DNA of 64,000 nucleotides, taken from contig NZ_QNUX01000001.1 in the NCBI RefSeq assembly GCF_003312425.1, forward strand, positions 310,001 to 374,000. Reading direction: 5' to 3'. A program made the translations under genes and the position numbers. Source of the DNA: Flavobacterium psychrolimnae (GTDB taxonomy: Bacteria; Bacteroidota; Bacteroidia; Flavobacteriales; Flavobacteriaceae). Shown piece by piece: positions 25,238-33,661 of this stretch. How positions within the stretch are numbered: the stretch's first letter is position 1; each line of letters opens with the position of its first letter. Under the pieces are notes generated by a model. It was not told the origin of the DNA. It did no database searches and saw nothing but the letters and a program-made list of their open reading frames with translations.

Positions 25238-25651
25238 GATTTGATTTCTTGTTAAATTAAAGTATAAATTTAATAAAAAAATAAACATAAAATACTGATA
25301 ATCAATTATTTATGAAATAAATTAATTACTAATATATCATTAAAATTTTTGATTTATATGTATGACTCGCAGTGACTTACGATTTGCACTTTTTCAATGA
25401 AAAGAATTGAAATGCGAATTTCCTTTTTTGGAGTTAAGGATAATTAATAGTAAGGAACGAGTAAAAAAGTAATGCGTATTCTGCCACAATATTAAAAAAA
25501 TGAAATAGTCCCTGTATACTAAACAAATAGTGACTTTCTAATTTTACAACTAAAATTTTCGAATTGTAAAACAGCATAAATTTAGTCTATATTATTGAAA
25601 ATCAGTATTTTTACATAAATTATTTTTTGAAATTTTATAAAATCAACCGTT
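25238..25651. other. intergenic region, no feature recognised
   Basis: 414 bp, strongly AT-rich, between two divergently transcribed genes. It must contain both promoters, but no good TTG/TAnnTTTG pair could be assigned with confidence. Confidence 0.5.
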
Positions 25652-26287
25652 ATGTACAAGCAGCAATTAAAAGATAGAACAGAAGCGGGCTTTTTATTAT
25701 CCGAGAAATTAAAAAAATACCAAAATACTAATAGCGTAATTCTTGCCGTTCCCCGAGGCGGAGTTCCTGTGGGATTTGTAATTTCGAAAACCTTACACCT
25801 TCCTTTAGATATTGTACTCTCTAAAAAGATTGGACATCCCAACAACAAGGAATTTGCAATAGGCGCTGTTTCCATGGATTCCATGATTCTTGACGAGCAT
25901 CCTGAAGTCCCAAAAAAGTACATCGACCATGAAATTAACCGACTCCGGCAACTCCTCCAAGAGAAATACGAACTCTATAATGGCAACCGGAAACCAATTG
26001 ATATTGAGAATAAAAATGTGATTCTCGTAGATGACGGCATTGCGACAGGAAACACCTTGCTTGCCAGTATTGCGATGCTCCGAAAAAAAAATCCTGCAAA
26101 AATAATTGTTGCAGTTCCTGTATTGCCGTATGATACCGTGTCGATAATTGAGAAAAATGCCGATGAATTTATTTATTTGATTGCGTCCTCTTATTTCCGA
26201 GGAGTGGGAAGTTTATATGAAGAATTCGATCAGGTGGACGACGAGGAAGTAATTAAGATGCTGAGCGTTATAAATACAACTGAGTAA
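25652..26287 (+). CDS. phosphoribosyltransferase-domain protein
   Basis: 211 residues of the type I PRTase fold. The PRPP loop is ENKNVILVDDGIATGNTLLA, and the N-terminal hood VILAVPRGGVPVGFVISKTLHLPLDIVLSKKIGHP is typical of the COG1926-type PRTases that often pair with alpha/beta hydrolases. No purine-specific motif allows assignment to a named base. The next gene is an alpha/beta hydrolase of the sort that is sometimes fused to this domain (39 bp gap), so the two probably form an operon. Confidence 0.82.
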   Translation: MYKQQLKDRTEAGFLLSEKLKKYQNTNSVILAVPRGGVPVGFVISKTLHLPLDIVLSKKIGHPNNKEFAIGAVSMDSMILDEHPEVPKKYIDHEINRLRQLLQEKYELYNGNRKPIDIENKNVILVDDGIATGNTLLASIAMLRKKNPAKIIVAVPVLPYDTVSIIEKNADEFIYLIASSYFRGVGSLYEEFDQVDDEEVIKMLSVINTTE

Positions 26288-26325
26288 TCAATTTTAAAGT
26301 TTTAAACATACTAAAATTAGAAATC

Positions 26326-26961
26326 ATGGAAAAATTAGATTTAGATATTCCGTTAGCGTCAGTTACCTTGAAAGGAGATTTGATTGTGCCAGAAAATGCT
26401 ACTGGAATAGTCATTTTTTCGCACGGAAGCGGCAGCAGCAGATTCAGTTCCCGAAACAAAATGGTAGCAGAACTGATTCAGCAACACCACATAGGTACGT
26501 TCCTTTTTGACTTGCTTACGGAGGAAGAAGATGAAATAAATGAAAATCGATTCAATATTGATTTGCTGAGTGACCGATTGATAGCAACGACGCAATGGTT
26601 GATGGAACAAGAAAGTACCAAAGAACTGCCAATAGGATATTTTGGGGCAAGTACCGGTGCTGCATCTGCATTGCGGGCCGCTGCGCATTTTAAGCAAAAA
26701 ATAAAAGCGGTGGTTTCCCGTGGCGGTCGTCCAGATTTAGCAATATCAGATCTGCCTCAAGTAACCGCTCCTACGCTGCTGATTGTGGGCAGCCTTGACA
26801 CTCCGGTCATCAGCATGAATAAAATGGCTTATGACACATTAGAAGCGCCAAAAGAAATGAAAATCGTTGAAGCGGCAACCCATCTCTTTGAAGAACCTGG
26901 AAAATTGCAGCAAGTCGCAGATTTAGCCATCGATTGGTACAAAAAGTATCTGACGAAATAG
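26326..26961 (+). CDS. alpha/beta hydrolase, dienelactone-hydrolase-like
   Basis: 211 residues. The nucleophile elbow is GYFGASTGAASAL (Ser in G-A-S-T-G), the acid is likely in LLIVGSLDTPVIS, and the histidine is in AATHLFEEPGKL. The early motif GIVIFSHGSGSSRFSSRNKMVAE is an oxyanion-hole region characteristic of the hydrolases linked to COG1926 PRTases. No signal peptide. Substrate unknown. Confidence 0.82.
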   Translation: MEKLDLDIPLASVTLKGDLIVPENATGIVIFSHGSGSSRFSSRNKMVAELIQQHHIGTFLFDLLTEEEDEINENRFNIDLLSDRLIATTQWLMEQESTKELPIGYFGASTGAASALRAAAHFKQKIKAVVSRGGRPDLAISDLPQVTAPTLLIVGSLDTPVISMNKMAYDTLEAPKEMKIVEAATHLFEEPGKLQQVADLAIDWYKKYLTK

Positions 26962-27062
26962 TAATCTGGCATTCGCTAACTAAATTAGATCTTAGATTTC
27001 AAGTCTGATTTATTTCCTTTAAATTAAAAAGTTAATTGATTAATCACATTAAAACTAGAATC

Positions 27063-27500
27063 ATGGCAACAGTAAACACCTACATCACCTTTAATGGTTT
27101 TTGCGAAGAAGCTTTTCTTTTTTACAAATCCGTTTTTGGTGGTGAATTCTCTTATTTTGGAAGATTTAAAGACATGCCAATACCCGAAGGCCAAAACTGT
27201 CCTCCAGGAGAAGCCGAGAAAATCATGCACGTTTCGCTTCCTATCAGTGCTGAAACGTCGATTATGGGGAGTGATAGTTTCGAATCCTTTGGAAATGAAA
27301 CTATTTACGGCAATAACTTTTCGCTTTCACTTAATACCGAAAGCAAGGAAGAAGCAGATAAGTTCTTCAATGCACTTTCAGCCGGCGGAAAAATTATCAT
27401 GCCGATGGAAAACACTTTTTGGAATGCCTATTTTGGAACCTTCGTTGATAAATTTGGCATCAATTGGATGGTGAATTTTGATTTGGTAGAAGACAAATAA
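27063..27500 (+). CDS. VOC-family protein (PhnB-like)
   Basis: 145 residues from the ATG at 27063 (MATVNTYITFNGFCEEAFLFYKSVFGGEF); an earlier ATG at 27036 adds nine residues upstream. A PhnB/3-demethylubiquinone-9 methyltransferase-like glyoxalase fold is indicated by FLFYKSVFGGEF, KIMHVSLPI, NNFSLSLNTESKEEADKFFNAL and FGTFVDKFGINWMVNFD at the end. Many such proteins are small binding proteins or isomerases without a known substrate. Confidence 0.85.
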   Translation: MATVNTYITFNGFCEEAFLFYKSVFGGEFSYFGRFKDMPIPEGQNCPPGEAEKIMHVSLPISAETSIMGSDSFESFGNETIYGNNFSLSLNTESKEEADKFFNALSAGGKIIMPMENTFWNAYFGTFVDKFGINWMVNFDLVEDK

Positions 27501-27680
27501 AATAAGTACCACGCAAATAGTGAATAGCATACTTAGCCACAGATTTTACGAATTTACACTCATTAATTCGGGTAATTAGTGGCTTCCTTTTTGGAAATTA
27601 ATCTATTAAAAAAAGGAAAGCTAGACCAATACTAAAAACAATCGCTTTTTTTCCTAAATTAGTTGAATCAAAAAAATGCT

Positions 27681-28571
27681 ATGAAAAAACTAACCAAAGA
27701 AGATATCAGTCAGGAAGTATTTGACTTGTACGATGATTACGCCCATAACAAAATTGAAAGAAGACAATTTGTCGAGAAACTATCGCTTTTTGCAATAGGA
27801 ACGCTGACACTTCCGTCACTTCTGAGTTTTATGACACCAAATTATATCGATTCTATCTTGATAAAACCCGGAGATCCAAGGCTAAAATCAGCATTCATCA
27901 CTTATGAATCTCCAAAAGGTGGCGGAACAATAAAAGGACTTTTGTCACAACCCACTGGAACCAAAAAGAAATTACCCGGAATCATTGTTGTACATGAAAA
28001 CCGAGGACTAAATCCGTATATTGAAGATGTAGGACGAAGAGCCGCCGTTGAAGGATTTATCACTTTGGCACCCGATGCCTTGTCCCCACTGGGCGGTTAT
28101 CCCGGAAATGATGATGATGGAAGAGAATTACAAAAAAAACGCACCCGTGAGGAAATGCTCGAAGACTTCATTGCGGCATACGAATACCTAAAATCTCACA
28201 AAGATTGCAATGGACATATTGGTGTGGTGGGATTTTGTTTTGGCGGTTGGATTGCTAATATGATGGCCGTAAAAATACCAAAATTGTGTGCCGCAGTGCC
28301 GTATTATGGCGGTCAACCCACTGCAGCCGAAGCTGAAAAAATAAAAACGCCGATCATGGCACAATATGCCAGTTTAGACACCCGTGTAAATGAAGGTTGG
28401 CCTGCCTTTGAAGCTATTCTCAAAAAGAACAAAGTAGAACATGTCGCTTATTTCTACGAAGGTGTGAACCATGGTTTCCACAACAATACGACCCCCAGAT
28501 ACGATGAAAAAGCCGCCACTTTATCGTGGACACGAACCATTGATTTTTTTAAGGAAAAATTGAAAAAATAA
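27681..28571 (+). CDS. dienelactone hydrolase-family protein
   Basis: 296 residues from the ATG at 27681; an in-frame TTG at 27663 would add six residues but is less likely. An N-terminal segment (EVFDLYDDYAHNKIERRQFVEKLSLFAIGTLTLPSLLSFM) contains an RRQF signal-like helix typical of this subgroup. The alpha/beta hydrolase domain shows GVVGFCFGGWIANMM (nucleophile Cys), ALDTRVNEG-like acid region (QYASLDTRVNEGWPAFE) and the His in GVNHGFHNNTTPRYD. Such enzymes open lactone rings of dienelactones; the true substrate here is unknown. Confidence 0.88.
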   Translation: MKKLTKEDISQEVFDLYDDYAHNKIERRQFVEKLSLFAIGTLTLPSLLSFMTPNYIDSILIKPGDPRLKSAFITYESPKGGGTIKGLLSQPTGTKKKLPGIIVVHENRGLNPYIEDVGRRAAVEGFITLAPDALSPLGGYPGNDDDGRELQKKRTREEMLEDFIAAYEYLKSHKDCNGHIGVVGFCFGGWIANMMAVKIPKLCAAVPYYGGQPTAAEAEKIKTPIMAQYASLDTRVNEGWPAFEAILKKNKVEHVAYFYEGVNHGFHNNTTPRYDEKAATLSWTRTIDFFKEKLKK

Positions 28572-28754
28572 TTTCATTTTTTATTAGTCCCTTGATTGCG
28601 GCTTTTTTTGTGTTTATTTTTTAAAGAAAATACTTTAAAAAATTTAAACAAAATACTAAATTTAAATATAGTTGAAAATAAACAAACATTGACTTTATGA
28701 GACAAAGCGACCTAATTAGGGGGATAGGTCTCATTTTATTAGACCTATAGACAA

Positions 28755-28769
28755 GTTGTGTGAAACTGT
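28755..28769. repeat. left inverted repeat of the orphan-gene cassette
   Basis: GTTGTGTGAAACTGT. The reverse complement of 29497-29511 matches 14 of 15 bases. The two repeats enclose 727 bp with one AT-rich gene. Confidence 0.6.
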
Positions 28770-28828
28770 ATTTCAAAATTTCGCAGAAAAATTATTTAAA
28801 AAAACAAACTTAATCTTCCGTAAGAAAA

Positions 28829-29494
28829 ATGATTAATGAACTTATCGAAAAAACGAACAAAGAAGAGTTTTATCAAAATGATAATATTTACTTAATAAAT
28901 ACAAAAAGTGAAATTGGAGAACATAATGTTGCTGAATTTACTTTTATTATTGAAGAAAGAGATATTTATGGAAATATGGCAAAATCAACTTTGTGGAAAA
29001 TAATTTCTAACCGTACAATTGAATTTAAAAATTTTCACAACTCAAATTTATTACCTTATGTAAAAATTAAAATCATAGAAAATCATCCTTTATTATGGAA
29101 TTTTCACGAAGATAACTATGAATGTGTTTTAAATGGTTTTCCTGAAAAACCAAATGAGTTTATAGGTGATTTACATTTTGAATTTGAAAACTTAACAGGT
29201 AATTGGTTAAACTTAAATGAATTTATACATAACATAAAAGAATACTACAAAATGAATAATTCAACAACTATTTCTATTCCTAAATCTGTAAAAGATATTT
29301 TTGAAAAAGTTTGTCTTAAACATAAAGTAGAATTTAATATTGAAAACATCAAAAAAAATCATAAAAAAGGATATACAAACCGACCAAATGCTAAATTATT
29401 AATTTTTGGGAATGAAGAAGTTTGTCCAAATGACTATAATTTATTTCAACCATATATAATTGCTGAAAGTTTTATGGTAACAAAAATTGAATAA
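28829..29494 (+). CDS. AT-rich orphan hypothetical protein in a cassette-like unit
   Basis: 221 residues. No motif recognised, no signal peptide or membrane segment. The protein has many Asn, Lys, Ile and Phe, and its base composition is clearly more AT-rich than neighbouring genes. A segment such as EFTFIIEERDIYGNMAKSTLWKIISNRTIEF could be a beta-rich N-terminal domain, with FEKVCLKHKVEFNIENIKKNHKKGYTNRPNAKLLIFGNE more helical. It is the only gene between two imperfect 15-bp inverted repeats and has no transposase or integrase nearby. The composition and repeats suggest recent acquisition. Function unknown. Confidence 0.65.
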   Translation: MINELIEKTNKEEFYQNDNIYLINTKSEIGEHNVAEFTFIIEERDIYGNMAKSTLWKIISNRTIEFKNFHNSNLLPYVKIKIIENHPLLWNFHEDNYECVLNGFPEKPNEFIGDLHFEFENLTGNWLNLNEFIHNIKEYYKMNNSTTISIPKSVKDIFEKVCLKHKVEFNIENIKKNHKKGYTNRPNAKLLIFGNEEVCPNDYNLFQPYIIAESFMVTKIE

Positions 29495-29851
29495 TAACAG
29501 CTTCACACAACAGCTAGAGATTCGTTGCGTGCGCAGCACGAACAATGAAACTCAGGTTGAACGGAACCGGTCACTGGAAGGAACTATGGAGTTATCGTAA
29601 AGTTTTGAGTGAAATTCAAGATGATTTACTGTCCTCTTTTTTTGGAGTAATTTATGTCCATTTTTCTCTTTTTCATTCAATACCAACTTTTAACTTTCTT
29701 TCCTTAAATAATTTTTATTGTAGTTTAAATCACATATATTTACTTATTGATCAACCAAATAGGTTTCATGTATAGATTTTTATCCCGATCCTTCGGGGGA
29801 CCGTAGTTAAATACTATTTTATAACATTATACATCTTAAAATCAATTATAA
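29495..29851. other. intergenic region with hairpins, probably remnant sequence
   Basis: 357 bp. It contains the right cassette repeat, a GC-richer hairpin TTCGTTGCGTGCGCAGCACGAA (29520-29541, not fully regular), and CCCGATCCTTCGGGGG near 29783. The short open frame across it (76 codons) shows no protein-like pattern and is not called. Confidence 0.45.
29497..29511. repeat. right inverted repeat of the orphan-gene cassette
   Basis: ACAGCTTCACACAAC, starting 3 bp after the stop codon, is the near-perfect inverse of the repeat at 28755-28769. Confidence 0.6.
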
Positions 29852-30259
29852 ATGAATATAAAAGACGGACTTATAACAAAAGGTTTTATACTCTCTGGAT
29901 TGATGAACATTATTGGAGTACTAGTTTTTTCGCAGTTTTTCAGCAATGCTGTTATTCCAGAATATGATACCCAAGCCATGTCGAATTTTGGGCTGTTAAT
30001 GATTGTAGTTTGGGGATGTGTTTTTATATCGGTTTCCAAAATATATTACAAAGTAAAATGGCTAATCGGCGTGTTTGCTATCGAGAAATTGATTTATGCA
30101 ACGCATTGGACAAACTGGATGTTAAACAATACGCTTTCGGAAGTTTTTGCGAAAGATAAAATGGCAGGTATATATTATGCAATTTATGGCATCAATGATT
30201 GGCTATTTTTTGTCTTTTTTTTGATAGTTTTTATCCAACTCATTCGTACAAATAAATGA
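29852..30259 (+). CDS. small multi-pass membrane protein, unknown
   Basis: 135 residues with four predicted membrane helices (about 9-32 LSGLMNIIGVLVFSQFF, 44-65, 70-88, 108-131). No catalytic motif. It is a plausible gene because the frame is long for the region, starts with ATG and has consistent hydrophobic periodicity. Nothing can be said about its role; the neighbours are unrelated. Confidence 0.65.
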   Translation: MNIKDGLITKGFILSGLMNIIGVLVFSQFFSNAVIPEYDTQAMSNFGLLMIVVWGCVFISVSKIYYKVKWLIGVFAIEKLIYATHWTNWMLNNTLSEVFAKDKMAGIYYAIYGINDWLFFVFFLIVFIQLIRTNK

Positions 30260-30631
30260 TTTTTAATAATTAAATCTAAGTAGTTACGAACTACTTTATT
30301 CCCCAAACTTGCTAAAAATCTACAATTAATATCGTGAATTGTATACAAAATATTGAGTTAACAACACAAAAAGCTTTTTTGTGATTCCAAACATTGTTTT
30401 ATTTGAACTCCCAAAAGTTACCAAGTAATAAGACATCACACCCACTGAAACGAGTGTGAATATCTTGCCTATAAACAGTATTTTACTTCCATAAACTTAT
30501 AAGATACTCGGTAACAATTCTTATTAAAGCACTTGTTAATTCAATTTAATTCACTAACTTTCATGTACTTATACCGAATCATAGATTCAGTATATCGAAC
30601 GAACTTCTTTTAATTTTTATACCGCACGAAT
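30260..30631. other. intergenic region upstream of the multi-PAS gene
   Basis: 372 bp with no gene. A perfect 8-bp hairpin AAGTAGTT-ACG-AACTACTT (30278-30296) sits after the membrane-protein gene, and an 11-bp near-palindrome lies 38 bp before the PAS gene. No clear terminator T-run follows the first hairpin. Confidence 0.5.
30570..30594. promoter_or_regulatory. near-palindrome upstream of the multi-PAS gene
   Basis: TATACCGAATC-ATA-GATTCAGTATA: 10 of 11 bases pair. Its place 38 bp before the ATG at 30632 fits an operator or promoter-overlapping site. No protein is assigned. Confidence 0.35.
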
Positions 30632-32785
30632 ATGAAAATTTCATTAGAAAAAAAAATAATCATTGGATTCATCCTCAACCTGTTTGTTGTTTTTGCGATA
30701 GCTGGGGTTTTTATTTTACGAATTAATAAAGAAAGAAATCAAGAGTTAGATAATTCATTGAATTGGATTGAAATTTCTTTGATTTTTCTATCCCTTATTT
30801 TGCTGACCGTTGTTTATTTTATTATTCGTTCCCAACTTCGAGCAAAAAATCGCTCTCAGAATTTACTTTTAGAAAACAAACAATTACTACAATCTATTAT
30901 TGACAATACTTCGAGTCCAATTTTCATAAAAAAAATAAATGGAGAATATTTGCTTATAAATAAGGAATTTGAATCTCTATTTAAAATTACAAATCAGGAA
31001 ATTATAGGCAAAACCGATCATGACTTTCTACCTCCAAACGTAGCAGATGCTTATCGCAATACCGATTTTGAGGTTGTTAAGGTTTTGAAAGAATTAAAAA
31101 CAGAGGAAGTTATAGAACAACCTGACGGGAAACATACCTACATTGCCGTGAAGTTTCCTCTATACGACTCATTTAATAGGATTTATGCGATAGGTGGAAT
31201 TTTCACTGATATTTCCGAAAGAAAAAAACTGGAAGAGTCGTTCACGGCCGCTGAAAAATTCTTTACCATGTCAGTTGATATGATGATTATCTCATCCATG
31301 GAAAGATTTGTGAAAGTAAATCCGGCTGTAAGTAAAATTTTAGGATATCCAGAGGAAGAACTCTTACGCAAAAATTTCTTGGAATTTACGCATCCAGATG
31401 ATATAGAAATCACTAAAAAAGAAGTTCAAAAACTTCAAACCGGAGCTGCGTCTATTAAATTCGAAAACCGATATATTTGTAAAGACGGATCTATCAAATG
31501 GCTCGTCTGGTCCGTATTCCCAGATGTGAAAAGCGGATTACTATATGCCGTAGCTAGTGATATCACCGACAAAAAAGAAATTGAAAACGCTCTAAATGTT
31601 GCCAACACATTTTTTTACATGTCATTTGATATGTTTGTCGTGATTAAAGACGAGAATTTTGTAAAAGTAAATCCTGCATTTACCCGAATTTTAGGATATG
31701 ATCAGCAAGAGATAATAAACAAACCGTTTTTAAGTTTCATACATCCTGATGATACTGCAATCTTTATGGATGGTGTCAAAAAATTAAGAATCAGTGATTC
31801 TGTGGTTACCCATAGAGTTCGGGAACGCTTGAAAGATGGCTCCTATAAATGGTTTGACTGGACCAGCACAATCGATATTCAAACCGGAATTATTTACGCT
31901 GTTGCACGCGATGTATCCGTATTGATTGCAAATGAAGAATCGTTGAAAATAGCAAATATGTTTTTTGACATGGCTTTCGATATTTTAACAGTGGCCAAAG
32001 AGGAGCATTTCATTAAAATAAATCCCGCTTTTACAAAAACGCTTGGTTACAATCAAGACGACATGAACCGCATTAAATTCATAGATTTAATTCATCCTGA
32101 TGACAAACAAACTGCTGGCGAAATATTGCAAAGACATTTAAAAGGAGAATCCGTTGTCAATTTCAGAACACGGTTTCTATGTAAAGACGGCTCGTTTAAA
32201 TGGCTGGATTGGAATAGTAACATTGATGTTAAAAACGGTGTGTTTTATTCCGTTGCCCGAAATGTTACGGAGCTAGTGGAGTTAGAAAACGAACAACAAA
32301 CAGCCATAGACAATCTCTATGAAAATGAGGAAAAATTACGATTAATAGTCGAAAATATCAGCGAAGGAATTATTGTGGCTAATGCCGATAAAAAGATAAT
32401 AATGGCCAATAACATGGCCAACGAGATCTTTGGAATCGAAGAAGACGACAAAATTTCAACGAATTTAAGCAATCATTTCGAGCTGTATTTTCCGGATGAA
32501 AAAACTATTTTTCCATCTCAAAATTTACCTATGGAACGTGCTCTAAGCGGAGAAGTCACAACTGATGTCGAAATCATTCTTTGGAATCCCGTAGCGCAGG
32601 AAAAGAAAAGAGTACTAATTAGCGGCCGCCCGTTAGTAGATCAAAACAACACAGTAGTTGCAGCTGTTGTAACCATAAAAGACATCAGTAAATACAAACA
32701 AATGGAGGAAGATTTGAAAGAATCTGAATCAAAATACCGACAATTAATAGGTTTCCGAAAAGGAAATACTGATACAATGCTTTAA
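30632..32785 (+). CDS. membrane-bound multi-PAS sensor lacking an output domain
   Basis: 717 residues. Two membrane helices (about 9-28 and 46-66) are followed by a coiled linker and five PAS domains (about 85-200, 205-318, 322-440, 445-563, 570-690). PAS 2 to 4 are near-duplicates of each other: each has FFxMSxDM, then FVKVNPA, then LGY, then FIHPDD, and ends YAVARDV or YAVASDI. The C-terminus is the start of a sixth PAS-type linker (ESESKYRQLI), followed by an unrelated ten-residue tail ending in NTDTML and a stop, with no HisKA, HATPase, GGDEF or methyl-accepting domain. Downstream of the stop no such domain is found in any frame. This looks like the N-terminal part of a larger hybrid kinase, truncated. 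Confidence 0.8.
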   Translation: MKISLEKKIIIGFILNLFVVFAIAGVFILRINKERNQELDNSLNWIEISLIFLSLILLTVVYFIIRSQLRAKNRSQNLLLENKQLLQSIIDNTSSPIFIKKINGEYLLINKEFESLFKITNQEIIGKTDHDFLPPNVADAYRNTDFEVVKVLKELKTEEVIEQPDGKHTYIAVKFPLYDSFNRIYAIGGIFTDISERKKLEESFTAAEKFFTMSVDMMIISSMERFVKVNPAVSKILGYPEEELLRKNFLEFTHPDDIEITKKEVQKLQTGAASIKFENRYICKDGSIKWLVWSVFPDVKSGLLYAVASDITDKKEIENALNVANTFFYMSFDMFVVIKDENFVKVNPAFTRILGYDQQEIINKPFLSFIHPDDTAIFMDGVKKLRISDSVVTHRVRERLKDGSYKWFDWTSTIDIQTGIIYAVARDVSVLIANEESLKIANMFFDMAFDILTVAKEEHFIKINPAFTKTLGYNQDDMNRIKFIDLIHPDDKQTAGEILQRHLKGESVVNFRTRFLCKDGSFKWLDWNSNIDVKNGVFYSVARNVTELVELENEQQTAIDNLYENEEKLRLIVENISEGIIVANADKKIIMANNMANEIFGIEEDDKISTNLSNHFELYFPDEKTIFPSQNLPMERALSGEVTTDVEIILWNPVAQEKKRVLISGRPLVDQNNTVVAAVVTIKDISKYKQMEEDLKESESKYRQLIGFRKGNTDTML

Positions 32786-32819
32786 ACTTGAAAGCCATAT
32801 TTGCAAAGGATTATTTATG

Positions 32820-33416
32820 CTATAATCTCGTTTTAAGATTCTCTTTCACTTCATCAAACCATTCATTTTTTAAAATACTTAAAATAATACTATCCCTCCG
32901 AGCGTCACTTCCTAAAGTGGGCATATGATTGCGCAATATACCTTCTACTTTGCAACCTATGCTTTTCATAGCTGCAATACTTCGCTCGTTATTATTGTCA
33001 GCACGAAATTCAACACGCTCCATTCCAAGCGTTTCAAATGCATATTGTAAAAGTAAATATTTACAATGCTTGTTCAGTCCTGTTCCTCGAAATGATTTTC
33101 CATACCAAGTGTAGCCCAATTGCAAGGTTTTAAACTGAAGATTGATATCATAAAAACGAGTACTCCCGGCATATTTTCCAGATTTTTTATCGAAAACAAT
33201 AAAGGGAAATTCGGTATTCATTTCTCTGGCTTTTAACGCAATCTGAATGTATTTTTCCAGATTTTCTCTGCCATTGGCGCGTACCAAAGAATATTCCCAA
33301 GTCTCGGGTTCATTAATGGAAATTTCCAATAAATTTTCGAAATCTGATTCTTGTAAGGAACGCAACAAAACGGTTTCGTCCTCCAGAACCAGCGTATGTG
33401 AAAAGTTTAAATCCAT
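32820..33416 (-). CDS. GNAT-family N-acetyltransferase (RimJ/RimL type)
   Basis: 198 residues of the GNAT fold: LEDETVLLRSLQESDFENLL at the N-terminus, KYAGSTRFYDINLQFKTLQLGYTWYGKSFRGTGLNKHCKYLLLQYAFE (acetyl-CoA-binding loop RGTGLN), LGMERVEFRADNNNERSIAAMKSIGCKVEGILRNHMP. The enzyme would acetylate an N-terminal amine or a small amino compound. Target unknown. The gene is alone, convergent with the PAS gene (34 bp apart). Confidence 0.85.
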   Translation of the reverse strand: MDLNFSHTLVLEDETVLLRSLQESDFENLLEISINEPETWEYSLVRANGRENLEKYIQIALKAREMNTEFPFIVFDKKSGKYAGSTRFYDINLQFKTLQLGYTWYGKSFRGTGLNKHCKYLLLQYAFETLGMERVEFRADNNNERSIAAMKSIGCKVEGILRNHMPTLGSDARRDSIILSILKNEWFDEVKENLKTRL

Positions 33417-33661
33417 ATTGCATTCATTTTAGTGTTGTAAACTAAAGACAACCAAATATAAACGATATTAGATTAGTACTGAAAAATATTTTACGCTCAA
33501 ATTAAAATCTACCAATTGCCATGTTAACTGGAAGATAGCCATAAACCTAAATTCAATTGCGTGCTTTCTACTGTTTTACTATTTTATTTTTTCTTACTTT
33601 TAATGTCTAAAGCAAAAACTTCATTTATTGTTAAAAATATCGTTGAACCTAAATTAAAAAA

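Noticed and set aside
28755..29511. Classical integron attC pair
   Set aside because: GTTGTGT does not fit the GTTRRRY core and ACACAAC does not fit RYYYAAC; no integrase in the window. Left as an unclassified cassette.
29545..29775. 76-codon open frame after the orphan gene
   Set aside because: No protein-like pattern, lies in hairpin-rich remnant sequence, ends with a hydrophobic/aromatic run typical of random AT-rich translation.
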